Positions 1 through 6,138 are shown, numbered from the stretch's first letter. The stretch is DNA of 9,379 bases from Chloroflexi bacterium UBA6265 (GCA_002440805.1 DJVD01000201.1:318-9696), one strand, 5' to 3'. The notes: generated by a model not told the origin, from the sequence alone. Numbers and translations: made by a program.

Positions 1-255
1 TGCGCCGCCTGTGGCAATCCGCTGTTCGATAGCAGCACCAAGTTCGATCATGGCTGCGGCTGGCCGAGCTTCGGCGAAGCCCTGCCGGATGCGGTAACGT
101 ATGTCGAGGATCGCAGCCACGGCATGCGCCGCACCGAAGTGCGCTGCGCCCGCTGCAACAGCCACCTCGGGCACGTGTTCGACGATGGACCGAAGGAATT
201 CAACGGGGCGCGGTTCTGCATGAACTCAATCTCGATTGACCTGGACAAGAAATAA
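1..255 (+). CDS. msrB: Peptide-methionine (R)-S-oxide reductase MsrB, 3' part
   Basis: The last 84 codons of a gene that begins upstream of the window. MsrB reduces methionine-R-sulfoxide in oxidised proteins, usually in the cytoplasm with thioredoxin as reductant. Visible family marks: two zinc-binding CxxC pairs (C1/C4 and C49/C52 of the fragment), the GCGWPSF block (18-24), the SHLGHVF block (54-60), and the C-terminal RFCMNS block with the catalytic cysteine C73. C19, in GCGWPSF, is in the place of the resolving cysteine of many MsrB proteins. The end (LDKK then TAA) is at the normal MsrB length limit, so only the N-terminus is missing. A strong hairpin follows directly, so the gene probably ends its transcript here. 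Whether MsrA is fused or adjacent upstream cannot be seen. Confidence 0.97.
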   Translation, partial: CAACGNPLFDSSTKFDHGCGWPSFGEALPDAVTYVEDRSHGMRRTEVRCARCNSHLGHVFDDGPKEFNGARFCMNSISIDLDKK

Positions 256-266
256 CGTTCCCGGAG

Positions 267-297
267 CGAGGGTGAGCCAATGTGCTCGCCCTCGTTT
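267..297 (+). terminator. Intrinsic terminator after msrB
   Basis: Arms CGAGGGTGAGC (267-277) and GCTCGCCCTCG (284-294) form an 11-bp stem with one G-T wobble and a 6-base loop, starting 11 bases after the msrB stop and followed by TTTGCGTT. The stem is strong and the T-run short. It separates msrB from the HAD operon. Confidence 0.75.
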
Positions 298-364
298 GCG
301 TTAACACGTGGTCCCGTGTTTCTCGCTGGATGCGTGTGGTGCCGTTCATTGCACGCAATTGCAG

Positions 365-393
365 TTGGGTGGCGGGCCATGGTGGCCTAGAAT
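365..393 (+). promoter_or_regulatory. Candidate sigma-70-type promoter of the HAD/deacetylase operon
   Basis: A -10 candidate TAGAAT (388-393, 5 of 6 to TATAAT) lies 17 bases after a weak -35 candidate TTGGGT (365-370, TTG retained). Transcription would start near 400, about 58 bases before the first GTG start. This is the only gap before the operon, and the msrB terminator lies upstream, so a promoter is expected here. The -35 match is poor and the boxes are read by eye. Confidence 0.45.
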
Positions 394-409
394 AGGGACT
401 GATGCAGCC

Positions 410-426
410 CGATCACACCGTGATCG
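410..426. promoter_or_regulatory. Palindrome just downstream of the HAD operon promoter
   Basis: CGATCAC and GTGATCG are perfect 7-base inverted arms around ACC. The site begins about 10 bases after the predicted transcription start, a usual place for a repressor operator. It could also be a small 5'-UTR hairpin. No regulator gene lies next to it, so the binding protein is unknown. Confidence 0.4.
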
Positions 427-457
427 TCGGCTAAATGACAATGAATAAGGAGCACAT

Positions 458-1141
458 GTGCCCGAACTGAAGGCAATCCTGTGGGACCACGATGGCACCC
501 TGGTGGAAACCGAGCCCTACTGGATCGCAGCCGAACTGGAATTAGCCACGCTGTACGGCATCACCTGGACCGAGGATGATGCGATCGCCTGCGTGGGCTC
601 GCCCATGCGGGAAAGTGCCCGCCGCATGCAGGCCGCCGGCGTGCACATGGACATCGACCCGATCGTCGAATGGCTGGTCGACCGCGTCGCCGTGATGATG
701 GACGAGCAGGGCATTCTCTGGTTGCCCGGTGTGCAGGAACTGTTCGCCGAGTGCGCCGCCCAAAACATCCCCTGCGCGGTGGTGAGCAACGCCTGGCGCA
801 AAGTAGTGGAGAAAACCGTTGCCGGCCTGCCCGAGGGGGTGGTGAAGTTCATCCTCGCCGGTGATGAGATGATCGTAGCCAAGCCCGATCCGTGGCCCTA
901 TGCGCATGCTGCCGACGTCCTCGGCGTGGCTCACGAGAACTGCATTGCCATCGAAGATTCGCTGGCCGGCACGCTCAGTGCTGAAGCCGCAGGCATCCCG
1001 GTGATCGTCGTGCGGGGAGTGCAGCCGGTTGAGGCAGGTCCGCTGCGCTCGCGAGTAGTCGACCTTGCCGAAATCAACCTCGATCGCCTGCGCGATATCG
1101 TCAATGGCGCCCAACTGGAACTGGCCGAGGTGAACGAGTGA
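458..1141 (+). CDS. HAD-superfamily hydrolase (beta-phosphoglucomutase-like), first of a tandem pair
   Basis: A 227-residue HAD phosphatase, probably cytoplasmic and acting on a small phosphorylated metabolite. All four HAD motifs are present: motif I WDHDGTLV with nucleophile D10 and acid/base D12; motif II VVSNAW with S110; motif III AKPDP with K142; motif IV IEDS with E166/D167. A helical cap fits between motif I and about residue 85, as in the PGM-like subfamily with C1 cap. The start is GTG at 458, because AAGGAG (447-452) sits 5 bases upstream. The overlapping ATG at 456 meets a stop within five codons. The stop TGA shares bases with the GTG of the next gene, giving translational coupling. 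Histidine 11 between the motif I aspartates is less usual than M or F. The substrate cannot be told from sequence; phosphosugars or nucleotides are the usual range. Confidence 0.9.
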   Translation: MPELKAILWDHDGTLVETEPYWIAAELELATLYGITWTEDDAIACVGSPMRESARRMQAAGVHMDIDPIVEWLVDRVAVMMDEQGILWLPGVQELFAECAAQNIPCAVVSNAWRKVVEKTVAGLPEGVVKFILAGDEMIVAKPDPWPYAHAADVLGVAHENCIAIEDSLAGTLSAEAAGIPVIVVRGVQPVEAGPLRSRVVDLAEINLDRLRDIVNGAQLELAEVNE

Positions 1142-1788
1142 TATCACTCCAGGCCGTTCTCTGCGACATGGATGGCACCCTCGTCGATACCGAACCGTAT
1201 TGGGAAGCGGCCAAGCTGGATTTGGCGGCGCGCCACGGTGTGCCGTTCTCCGCAGCCGATGCCGAGGTACTGGTTGGTCGTTCCATGATGATCACCGTAC
1301 ACGCCATGCAGGCAGCCGGTTTGCCACTGAGCGATGCGGACGTGCTGGATGCACTTGTGAACGACGTCGCTGCCCGCGTCCGCGAGCATATCCCGTGGTT
1401 GCCGGGGGCGGAAGCATTCCTCGTTCGTATGAAGCAGGAGAACATCCCATGTGCCCTGGTGACCCAGGCCTGGGCACCGGTAGCGCAACAGGTGGTAGAC
1501 GCCAGTAATGGCGTGTTGCAGGTGATGGTGTCCGGCGGAGATGTCACCTATCCCAAGCCCCACCCGGAACCCTACCTGCTCGCCGCTCAACGCCTTGGCG
1601 TGGATCCAACCGGATGTGTGGCGATCGAGGATTCGCCATCCGGCGTCGAAAGCGCCCATCTCGCCGGTGCCCCGGTGCTGGTATTACCGGGTGTGCATGC
1701 GGTGCCTCCGGGACCGCGCCGACATTTCATCGCCTCGCTCGATGGGGTGGACCGACCGTTCCTCGAACACGTTTTACAGGAATCGTAG
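1138..1788 (+). CDS. HAD-superfamily hydrolase, second tandem paralogue
   Basis: A 216-residue HAD phosphatase with motif I CDMDGTLV (D10, D12), motif II LVTQAW (T109), motif III PKPHP (K140) and motif IV IEDS (E164/D165). All catalytic positions are kept, so it should be active. It shares blocks with the preceding protein: DGTLV, TEPYW, MQAAG, WLPG, NIPCA, AW after motif II, and IEDS. The two are therefore paralogues, probably from tandem duplication, but far enough apart to have different substrates. The start GTG at 1138 overlaps the previous stop by 4 bases (GTGA), with no good ribosome binding site of its own, so re-initiation is likely. The cap region differs most between the copies (about residues 35-85), which is where HAD substrate choice usually lies. 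The deacetylase gene follows after 22 bases. Confidence 0.9.
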   Translation: MISLQAVLCDMDGTLVDTEPYWEAAKLDLAARHGVPFSAADAEVLVGRSMMITVHAMQAAGLPLSDADVLDALVNDVAARVREHIPWLPGAEAFLVRMKQENIPCALVTQAWAPVAQQVVDASNGVLQVMVSGGDVTYPKPHPEPYLLAAQRLGVDPTGCVAIEDSPSGVESAHLAGAPVLVLPGVHAVPPGPRRHFIASLDGVDRPFLEHVLQES

Positions 1789-1810
1789 ACAACGAAAGCA
1801 GGAGTTACGC

Positions 1811-2560
1811 ATGACCGAACGTCGTTATCCCGACCCTTCCACCACCACGCCTGAACGGGTGCTAATGATTCAGGCGCATCCGGACGATGCCGAATTCAGC
1901 ATTGGTGGCACCATGGCCAAATGGGCCGCAGCCGGGGCCGAGATTATTTACTGCTCTATCACCAGCGGCGACAAGGGCACCAAGGATCCGGATATCACCG
2001 GGGAGAAACTCAGCGCCATCCGCGAACAGGAACAACTCGAAGCGGCGAAGGTACTGGGCGTGAAGGATGTGATTTTCCTTCGCTATGCCGATGCCACGCT
2101 GGTACCGGATTTGACGCTGCGACGGGATCTCACCCGCGTGATTCGCCAGGTGCGACCGACCGCGCTGGTGTGCATGGATCCCACCATGCGCTTCGCCGGC
2201 GATATGTATATCAATCACCCCGATCATATTGCCGCCGGTGAAGCTTCTGTTGCCGCCGTCTTCCCGAGCTGCCGCGATCGGCGCACGTTCCCGGAACTGC
2301 TGGATGAGGGGTTGGAGCCGATCGAGGTCAACTCGGTGTATGTGATGGGCTCAGCCAATGCCGATTGCTTCATCGATGTCAGCGACTACATGGATGTGAA
2401 AATCGAGGCGCTGCGCAAGCATGTGTCGCAGGTGGGTGGGGACGAATCCGACCTGGCCTTCGTGCGCGAATGGGCGCAGGAGAACGCGAAGTTGCACCCG
2501 AACAAGCCCGAGGGATTCGGCGATTATGCTGAAAGCTTCAAGTACATGCACATCGGGTAA
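1811..2560 (+). CDS. PIG-L/LmbE-family zinc-dependent de-N-acetylase
   Basis: A 249-residue member of the family that includes MshB, BshB and PIG-L, which remove acetyl groups from N-acetylglucosamine-type compounds. The zinc/catalytic motif AHPDDAEF is at 22-29: H23 and D26 fit the zinc ligands, D25 the general base. NHPDH at 135-139 supplies H139 as the third zinc ligand and H136 as the second catalytic histidine, by analogy with MshB. The frame is open upstream to 1541, but ATG 1811 is chosen because AGGAG (1800-1804) lies 6 bases before it and the protein then begins about 17 residues before the first strand, as usual. No signal peptide is seen, so it is cytoplasmic. Length is nearer BshB-type proteins than MshB (about 300). 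The substrate is unknown; being co-transcribed with two phosphatases suggests a phosphorylated or glycosylated amino sugar. Confidence 0.9.
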   Translation: MTERRYPDPSTTTPERVLMIQAHPDDAEFSIGGTMAKWAAAGAEIIYCSITSGDKGTKDPDITGEKLSAIREQEQLEAAKVLGVKDVIFLRYADATLVPDLTLRRDLTRVIRQVRPTALVCMDPTMRFAGDMYINHPDHIAAGEASVAAVFPSCRDRRTFPELLDEGLEPIEVNSVYVMGSANADCFIDVSDYMDVKIEALRKHVSQVGGDESDLAFVREWAQENAKLHPNKPEGFGDYAESFKYMHIG

Positions 2561-2604
2561 AATGCCCGTAGATTCAGCAATCAACGCAGCAGGAGCACAC
2601 GGCC

Positions 2605-2979
2605 ATGATGCAGAAAACCATCGGCATGTATATCGCCAACAAGGTAAAGGATGAGATTTTCCGTCCCCAGCAGGTTGAGGACGATGAAGGTGGCGTTCAG
2701 TACGTAGAGCAGGGATCGGATCCGCTTGATGGCGAACTGATCCGCGATAGTTCCGGCACCGTATTGGGTCGGGCGTATCGCGTGCCGGCCGCCGTGTATG
2801 TGGTGGCGGCCAGTAATGCCGATGCCGATGTGGCGTTGGAAACCGCGCTGAACGATCCCGAGCACGAGACGATCATCCATTGGGAAGGCGACGAGATTGG
2901 GGCGCTGGTGTTCGTGAGTTCCGCTGCCCGCGCCAGCGCCGCCACCGGCCCCGGCGGATTCCGCGCGGATGATGTGTAA
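2605..2979 (+). CDS. Unrecognised 124-residue protein
   Basis: I do not recognise this protein. It reads as a real gene: AGGAG (2591-2595) lies 9 bases before the first of two adjacent ATG codons, it follows the deacetylase by 44 bases on the same strand, and codon use matches its neighbours. There is no signal peptide or membrane segment. Residues 1-58 are acidic and polar (cluster VEDDEGG at 24-30, DPLDGELIRDSSG at 39-51). Residues 62-106 look like a small alpha/beta unit: strand AAVYVVAAS, helix DVALETAL, strand TIIHWEGD, strand ALVFVSS. The tail (107-124) is Ala/Gly-rich and probably disordered. TAAAAT at 2558-2563, overlapping the previous stop, could act as a -10 for a separate promoter, but no good -35 is visible. 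Otherwise it is the last gene of the operon. Confidence 0.75.
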   Translation: MMQKTIGMYIANKVKDEIFRPQQVEDDEGGVQYVEQGSDPLDGELIRDSSGTVLGRAYRVPAAVYVVAASNADADVALETALNDPEHETIIHWEGDEIGALVFVSSAARASAATGPGGFRADDV

Positions 2980-2990
2980 GTGATTCCTGA

Positions 2991-3026
2991 GGGTGGAGCC
3001 TGGCGAAACGCCGAACGCTCCGCTTT
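2991..3026 (+). terminator. Hairpin, probable terminator of the HAD/deacetylase operon
   Basis: GGAGC (2995-2999) pairs with GCTCC (3017-3021), enclosing a second stem GGCG/CGCC (3002-3005, 3009-3012) with an AAA loop. The outer stem extends through G-T wobbles to about 2991/3025 and ends in CGCTTT. It begins 12 bases after the stop of the 124-residue gene. The T-run is short, so efficiency is uncertain. Confidence 0.5.
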
Positions 3027-3054
3027 CATATCCGGTTCACGCAGCCCGGATATG
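3027..3054. repeat. Perfect 9-bp inverted repeat
   Basis: CATATCCGG (3027-3035) and CCGGATATG (3046-3054) are exact inverted copies around a 10-base loop. No T-run follows. It directly abuts the preceding hairpin. It could be an operator, an RNA stabilising stem or part of a bidirectional terminator. Confidence 0.55.
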
Positions 3055-3087
3055 TAATCAGGGCAGACCTCGGCATCATGTCCGGTT

Positions 3088-3146
3088 TGCACGCCATCGC
3101 CCGGGGAATCAACCCCGGGCGTACCTGTTGGTTGAATGCACGCCAT
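3088..3146. repeat. 10-base direct repeats flanking a GC-rich hairpin
   Basis: TGCACGCCAT occurs exactly at 3088-3097 and 3137-3146 (49 bases apart). Between them lies the hairpin at 3098-3121. A degenerate copy of the left part starts 50 bases earlier: CATATCCGGTT then CACGC at 3027-3042, compared with CATGTCCGGTTTGCACGC at 3077-3094. This suggests a decayed repeat of about 50 bases, two to three units long. Confidence 0.45.
3098..3121. repeat. Perfect 9-bp GC-only hairpin
   Basis: CGCCCGGGG (3098-3106) and CCCCGGGCG (3113-3121) pair exactly around the loop AATCAA. There is no T-run on either strand, so a classical intrinsic terminator is unlikely. Such a stem upstream of the exporter promoter could block read-through, mark an RNA end, or be an intergenic repeat element. 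Confidence 0.6.
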
Positions 3147-3148
3147 AT

Positions 3149-3176
3149 TTGCCGGCCGCTACCCATCCTGTACAAT
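3149..3176 (+). promoter_or_regulatory. Candidate promoter for the leader ORF and 12-TM exporter
   Basis: TTGCCG (3149-3154, 4 of 6 to TTGACA) and TACAAT (3171-3176, 5 of 6 to TATAAT) are separated by 16 bases. Transcription would start near 3183, giving a 5' leader of about 180 bases before the exporter start, unusually long for this compact region. The boxes are read by eye. Confidence 0.5.
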
Positions 3177-3228
3177 CGGACGAGTGCGAATGCTCGCGCA
3201 TCAGGCTCGCATTATCTTGAGGGACTTC

Positions 3229-3270
3229 ATGGGAGATACAGACACCGCTACCGGCGACATTAAGGGCTAA
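3229..3270 (+). CDS. Candidate 13-residue leader peptide upstream of the exporter
   Basis: A tiny ORF encoding MGDTDTATGDIKG. The sequence TTGAGGGA (3217-3224) supplies a ribosome binding site (GAGG at 3219-3222) 6 bases before ATG. The ORF sits about 45 bases after the predicted transcription start and ends 93 bases before the exporter ATG, with hairpins in between. Leader peptides in this position control many antibiotic exporters and resistance genes through ribosome stalling. The peptide is rich in Thr (3) and Asp (3), and I do not recognise it as a known stalling sequence. It is too short for coding statistics, so its reality rests on the ribosome binding site and context. Confidence 0.4.
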   Translation: MGDTDTATGDIKG

Positions 3271-3359
3271 CACCCTCCCCTGGCCGTTTTCCCGGCCGGG
3301 TGCGATCGCCACCTCCTGTTCGGTGTTTCGACCGGCTCACGCCGGTTCTTCCCTGAGGT
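3263..3359 (+). promoter_or_regulatory. Possible attenuator: competing hairpins before the exporter start
   Basis: Several mutually exclusive pairings are visible. CACCC (3271-3275) pairs with GGGTG (3298-3302), enclosing GGCCG/CGGCC (3282-3286, 3293-3297) with a 6-base bulge on the left. AGGG (3263-3266), in the end of the leader ORF, can instead take CCCT (3273-3276). CCCTC (3273-3277) is also complementary to the leader ribosome binding site GAGGG (3219-3223). ACCGGC/GCCGGT (3331-3336, 3341-3346) is a perfect 6-bp stem followed by TCTTCCCT. ACCTC (3311-3315) is exactly complementary to GAGGT (3355-3359), the exporter's ribosome binding site, and could mask it. A ribosome on the leader ORF would cover the 3263-3266 side. 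This is compatible with transcriptional or translational attenuation; no energies were calculated. Confidence 0.4.
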
Positions 3360-3363
3360 ATGC

Positions 3364-4569
3364 ATGTTTACCCCCTTCTCCTGGCTGAACCGGCTGGGAT
3401 CACTCTCCACGCCCAAACTGGTCGCCCTGATCTCGTTCTTTGGCCAGCTCTATTTCTTCGTGCCCGTAATGACGCCCTACCTGCAAGGAAAAGGGCTCAG
3501 CCTCGCCCAAATCGCCGGGATGCAAACCGTGTTGATGGTGAGCATGCTGGTGATGGAGATTCCCACCGGGGTACTGGCCGACAAGGTCGGTCACCGGCGC
3601 AGTTACCAGGTCAGCCTGTTCATGGCTGCACTCGGCGAACTCATTACCCTGCTGGCCGATACCTACCCCGAATTCATCATCGGCCAGATTGTGGCCGGTA
3701 CCGGTTTCGCATTCGCCAGCGGTTCGGTGGATGCACTGGTCTATGAATCGCTCCCGAAGGGCGATCGCTCGCTGGGAATGCAGCGGGCCAAGGGGCAGAT
3801 CGGTGCCGCGATCCAGGCGGCGGCATTGCTGGCCTACTCTATCGGTGGCTGGATCACGCGTGAGCTCACCTACGAGCGTATGCGGTTCACCCTCAAACTG
3901 AATGTGATCTTCGTTGGCTTCTCGGCGGTGCTCGCGCTGGCACTACGCGAGCCTGCGCGGGAAATTGTGGCCGAGCGGATTCGCAGTCTCGACCTGGTCC
4001 GCGCTGGCTGGCGCAATGTCACCTCCAACCCGGCCCTGAAGCGGCTGATGCTAATCGCCATCGTCACCAATGCGTTTGTCGCCCACCTGCTCATTTTCTA
4101 CCAGGATTATTTCCTCCGCAGCCACGTCTCGCCGATCTGGCTGGGGATGGGCCTCGCATTGGGATCGGGCGCGGCATTCTTCACGCAACTCCACGCCTGG
4201 CGACTCACTGCCTTGCTGGGTGAACGAAACGCGATCATGGTTGCCACCGGCCTGCCTGGCGTGCTCTACCTGCTGATGGCGGCGGTGAACGATCCACTCT
4301 GGGCAGTGGTGCTGTTCGTGGCGCAATGGGGGGCAGTGCAGGTGGCAATGCCGCTCTTCTCCGGCATGTATAACGATCACATCCCCCATGGTGCGCGAGC
4401 GACATCGCTCAGCCTGATAAACGGACTGGTAACCATCTACGTTGGTATCGGTGGTGTGGTGCTCGGCTGGTTTGCCGGCTATAACCTCTCGCTGATGTTC
4501 GGCGCGTTGGGCGCGATTATCATTGCCGGCGCCCTGCTGGTACGGCCGGTGAACGATCGCGCCCAATAA
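3364..4569 (+). CDS. MFS transporter, 12-TM type, probable efflux protein
   Basis: A 401-residue inner-membrane secondary transporter, probably a proton-driven exporter. Hydrophobic segments consistent with 12 helices run through the protein. MFS motif A, GVLADKVGHRR, is at 69-79 in the loop after helix 2, preceded by MEIPTG (64-69), a form typical of drug-efflux and uncharacterised exporters. The block SGSVDALVYESL (119-130) in helix 4 and following loop is also characteristic of this branch. A central loop of about 25 residues (AREIVAERIRSLDLVRAGWR) separates the two halves. Start: ATG 3364, with GAGGT (3355-3359) 4 bases before it. The overlapping ATG at 3360 opens a different frame, which is a shadow. 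It is preceded by a long leader region with a small ORF and hairpins, suggesting inducible expression. The substrate is unknown. It is not homologous in detail to the exporter on the opposite strand. Confidence 0.9.
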   Translation: MFTPFSWLNRLGSLSTPKLVALISFFGQLYFFVPVMTPYLQGKGLSLAQIAGMQTVLMVSMLVMEIPTGVLADKVGHRRSYQVSLFMAALGELITLLADTYPEFIIGQIVAGTGFAFASGSVDALVYESLPKGDRSLGMQRAKGQIGAAIQAAALLAYSIGGWITRELTYERMRFTLKLNVIFVGFSAVLALALREPAREIVAERIRSLDLVRAGWRNVTSNPALKRLMLIAIVTNAFVAHLLIFYQDYFLRSHVSPIWLGMGLALGSGAAFFTQLHAWRLTALLGERNAIMVATGLPGVLYLLMAAVNDPLWAVVLFVAQWGAVQVAMPLFSGMYNDHIPHGARATSLSLINGLVTIYVGIGGVVLGWFAGYNLSLMFGALGAIIIAGALLVRPVNDRAQ

Positions 4570-4572
4570 TCG

Positions 4573-6114
4573 CTACGCCAGTCGTACGACTGTGCGCTGG
4601 CGTGCATCGCGAAACAGTAGTACGGCCACCGTGATGGCAACGACACTGAGGTAGATGGCAACGGCGGCCAACGAAGCCTGGGTGCCATCCATAAACCCCA
4701 GGATCACGCCGTCATGCAGGTCGGTGCCCATCGGGCCCATTTGCTGTGACACCTGGATGCCGGCCGCCGGCGAGCGTTCCACCGTCTCGGCGATGGTTGG
4801 CGAGAGTTTCGCCGCAAATGGCGCCACGGTGTCACGATATGCGGAAGTAAACACCGAGCCCATCAGCGCGATCCCCAGGGCCGCACCGAGTTCGCGCGTG
4901 ACATCATTGATGGCCGAGGCTGTGCCCTGCTTGTCGCGGGGCAGTCCCTCGGTGATGGCGGTCGTGGCCGGGGGTGCGGTAAACGCCACACCAATTCCAA
5001 GCACCACCAGGCCCGCAGCGAAGTGGAGATATCCGCTGGATTCATCCATGGTGGCGAGCACCAGTAACCCGGCCATCAGGCTGAAGATACCCACGGGCAA
5101 CACAATCTTCACCGGCACCACGTGCAGCATCCTTGGCACGAGTTGCGAAAGTGGCATCACCACCAGGGCCAGGGGAAGCATGCTAAACGCCGATCGCAGC
5201 GGGCTGTATCCCAGCACCAGCTGCAGGTACTGCATGGCGATGAAGAAAAAGCCAAACTGGGCGAGGAATTGCGAGATAACGGCGATGGTGCCGACCGAGA
5301 AGCGGATATTGCTGAACACACGCATATCCAGCAGGGGTTCTTTGGCGCGGAGTGAGTACACCACCCATGTTGCGAGCAACACGGCACCTGTAATCAGGGC
5401 ACCGAGTGCGCGTGCATCGGTCCAACCTGCTTCGCCAGCATCGATGATGCCCCATACCAGCAGGCCGAATCCGGATGCACTGAGGCCAGAGCCGATCCAG
5501 TCGAACGCCACGTGATGTCCGCCCGTTTCCGGCGCCCCGCGCCAGACAACGATAGCGGCCACGGCGGCGATGATCGCGGCGAAGACGAATACCGAGCGCC
5601 AACTCCAGACTTCAAGCAACAAGCCGGATGAGACCAGCCCGAACACGGCTCCAGCGCCAGCGATACCGGCCCAGGTGGCTACGCCACGTGTGCGTTCTTC
5701 ATCCGGGAATGTGCTGGTGATGGTTGCCAGTGTGCCAGGCATGATCATGGCCGCACTCAGGCCCATCAGGGCGCGACTGGCGATGATACCGGCGGGCGTG
5801 TTCTGGAACGCCGCGAATACGGCCACGATCCCGAACAGCACCAGGCCGAGCAACATCATCCGTTTGCGCCCTACCCTGTCGGCCACGGCGCCGAATGGCA
5901 GGACGAAGGCGGCAATCGCCACCGTGTAGGCATCGGCGATCCAGGTGGTATCGGTGAAGGAAGCTCCCAGCGATACCGCCATCTCCGGCAAAGCGAGATT
6001 CACCGAGGTGATCGAGGCGATGATGACAAGCAGGGTAATCGACATTGCTGCGAGGATTCTTGTCCGGTTCGCAATAAGTGAGGATTCGGCAGTTGGCTCG
6101 GCAACGATATTCAT
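4573..6114 (-). CDS. DHA2-family (14-TM) MFS drug exporter, EmrB/QacA-like
   Basis: A 513-residue proton-antiport exporter of the inner membrane. Marks: helix 1 ending in VNLALP (38-43), TTWIADAY (56-63), motif A GAVADRVGRKR (75-85), WSWRSVFVF (170-178) before helix 6, GTASAINDVTRELGAALGIA in the C-terminal half, and a long outward loop (about residues 435-480) before the last helix, as in QacA. The usual Asp in helix 1 of many DHA2 proteins (LDxTIVNVALP) is replaced: the sequence reads SITSVNLALP. The helix-5 motif C is also weak (AGAGAVFGLVSSG). Start: ATG at 6114 is preferred over ATG at 6132, because on the minus strand AAAGGAA lies about 8 bases before the inner ATG and no ribosome binding site precedes the outer one. 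The gene is divergent from tetR, with operator-like palindromes between, so TetR-controlled efflux is likely. Its stop lies 3 bases from that of the convergent exporter. Confidence 0.93.
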   Translation of the reverse strand: MNIVAEPTAESSLIANRTRILAAMSITLLVIIASITSVNLALPEMAVSLGASFTDTTWIADAYTVAIAAFVLPFGAVADRVGRKRMMLLGLVLFGIVAVFAAFQNTPAGIIASRALMGLSAAMIMPGTLATITSTFPDEERTRGVATWAGIAGAGAVFGLVSSGLLLEVWSWRSVFVFAAIIAAVAAIVVWRGAPETGGHHVAFDWIGSGLSASGFGLLVWGIIDAGEAGWTDARALGALITGAVLLATWVVYSLRAKEPLLDMRVFSNIRFSVGTIAVISQFLAQFGFFFIAMQYLQLVLGYSPLRSAFSMLPLALVVMPLSQLVPRMLHVVPVKIVLPVGIFSLMAGLLVLATMDESSGYLHFAAGLVVLGIGVAFTAPPATTAITEGLPRDKQGTASAINDVTRELGAALGIALMGSVFTSAYRDTVAPFAAKLSPTIAETVERSPAAGIQVSQQMGPMGTDLHDGVILGFMDGTQASLAAVAIYLSVVAITVAVLLFRDARQRTVVRLA

Positions 6115-6138
6115 GAACGGATTCCTTTCCATACGTCA

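Noticed and set aside
48..380. 110-codon minus-strand ORF across msrB and the following gap
   Set aside because: It is antisense to a clear msrB and to its terminator; the translation is low-complexity with no ribosome binding site or recognisable domain.
542..1147. 201-codon minus-strand ORF opposite the first HAD gene
   Set aside because: It is a shadow of the HAD reading frame, with biased His/Gly composition and no domain.
3098..3121. Classical intrinsic terminator at the GC hairpin
   Set aside because: No T-run follows on either strand, so it is listed only as an inverted repeat.
3078..3263. 61-codon plus-strand ORF in the gap before the 12-TM exporter
   Set aside because: It runs through the GC hairpin and the promoter candidate, has no good ribosome binding site and a composition typical of non-coding DNA.
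3360..3746. Alternative frame starting at ATG 3360
   Set aside because: It overlaps the exporter start by a few bases and encodes no membrane helices; the 3364 frame gives a complete MFS protein.
6115..6132. Upstream start of the DHA2 exporter at ATG 6132
   Set aside because: No ribosome binding site precedes it, whereas AAAGGAA inside those six codons is well placed for the ATG at 6114.
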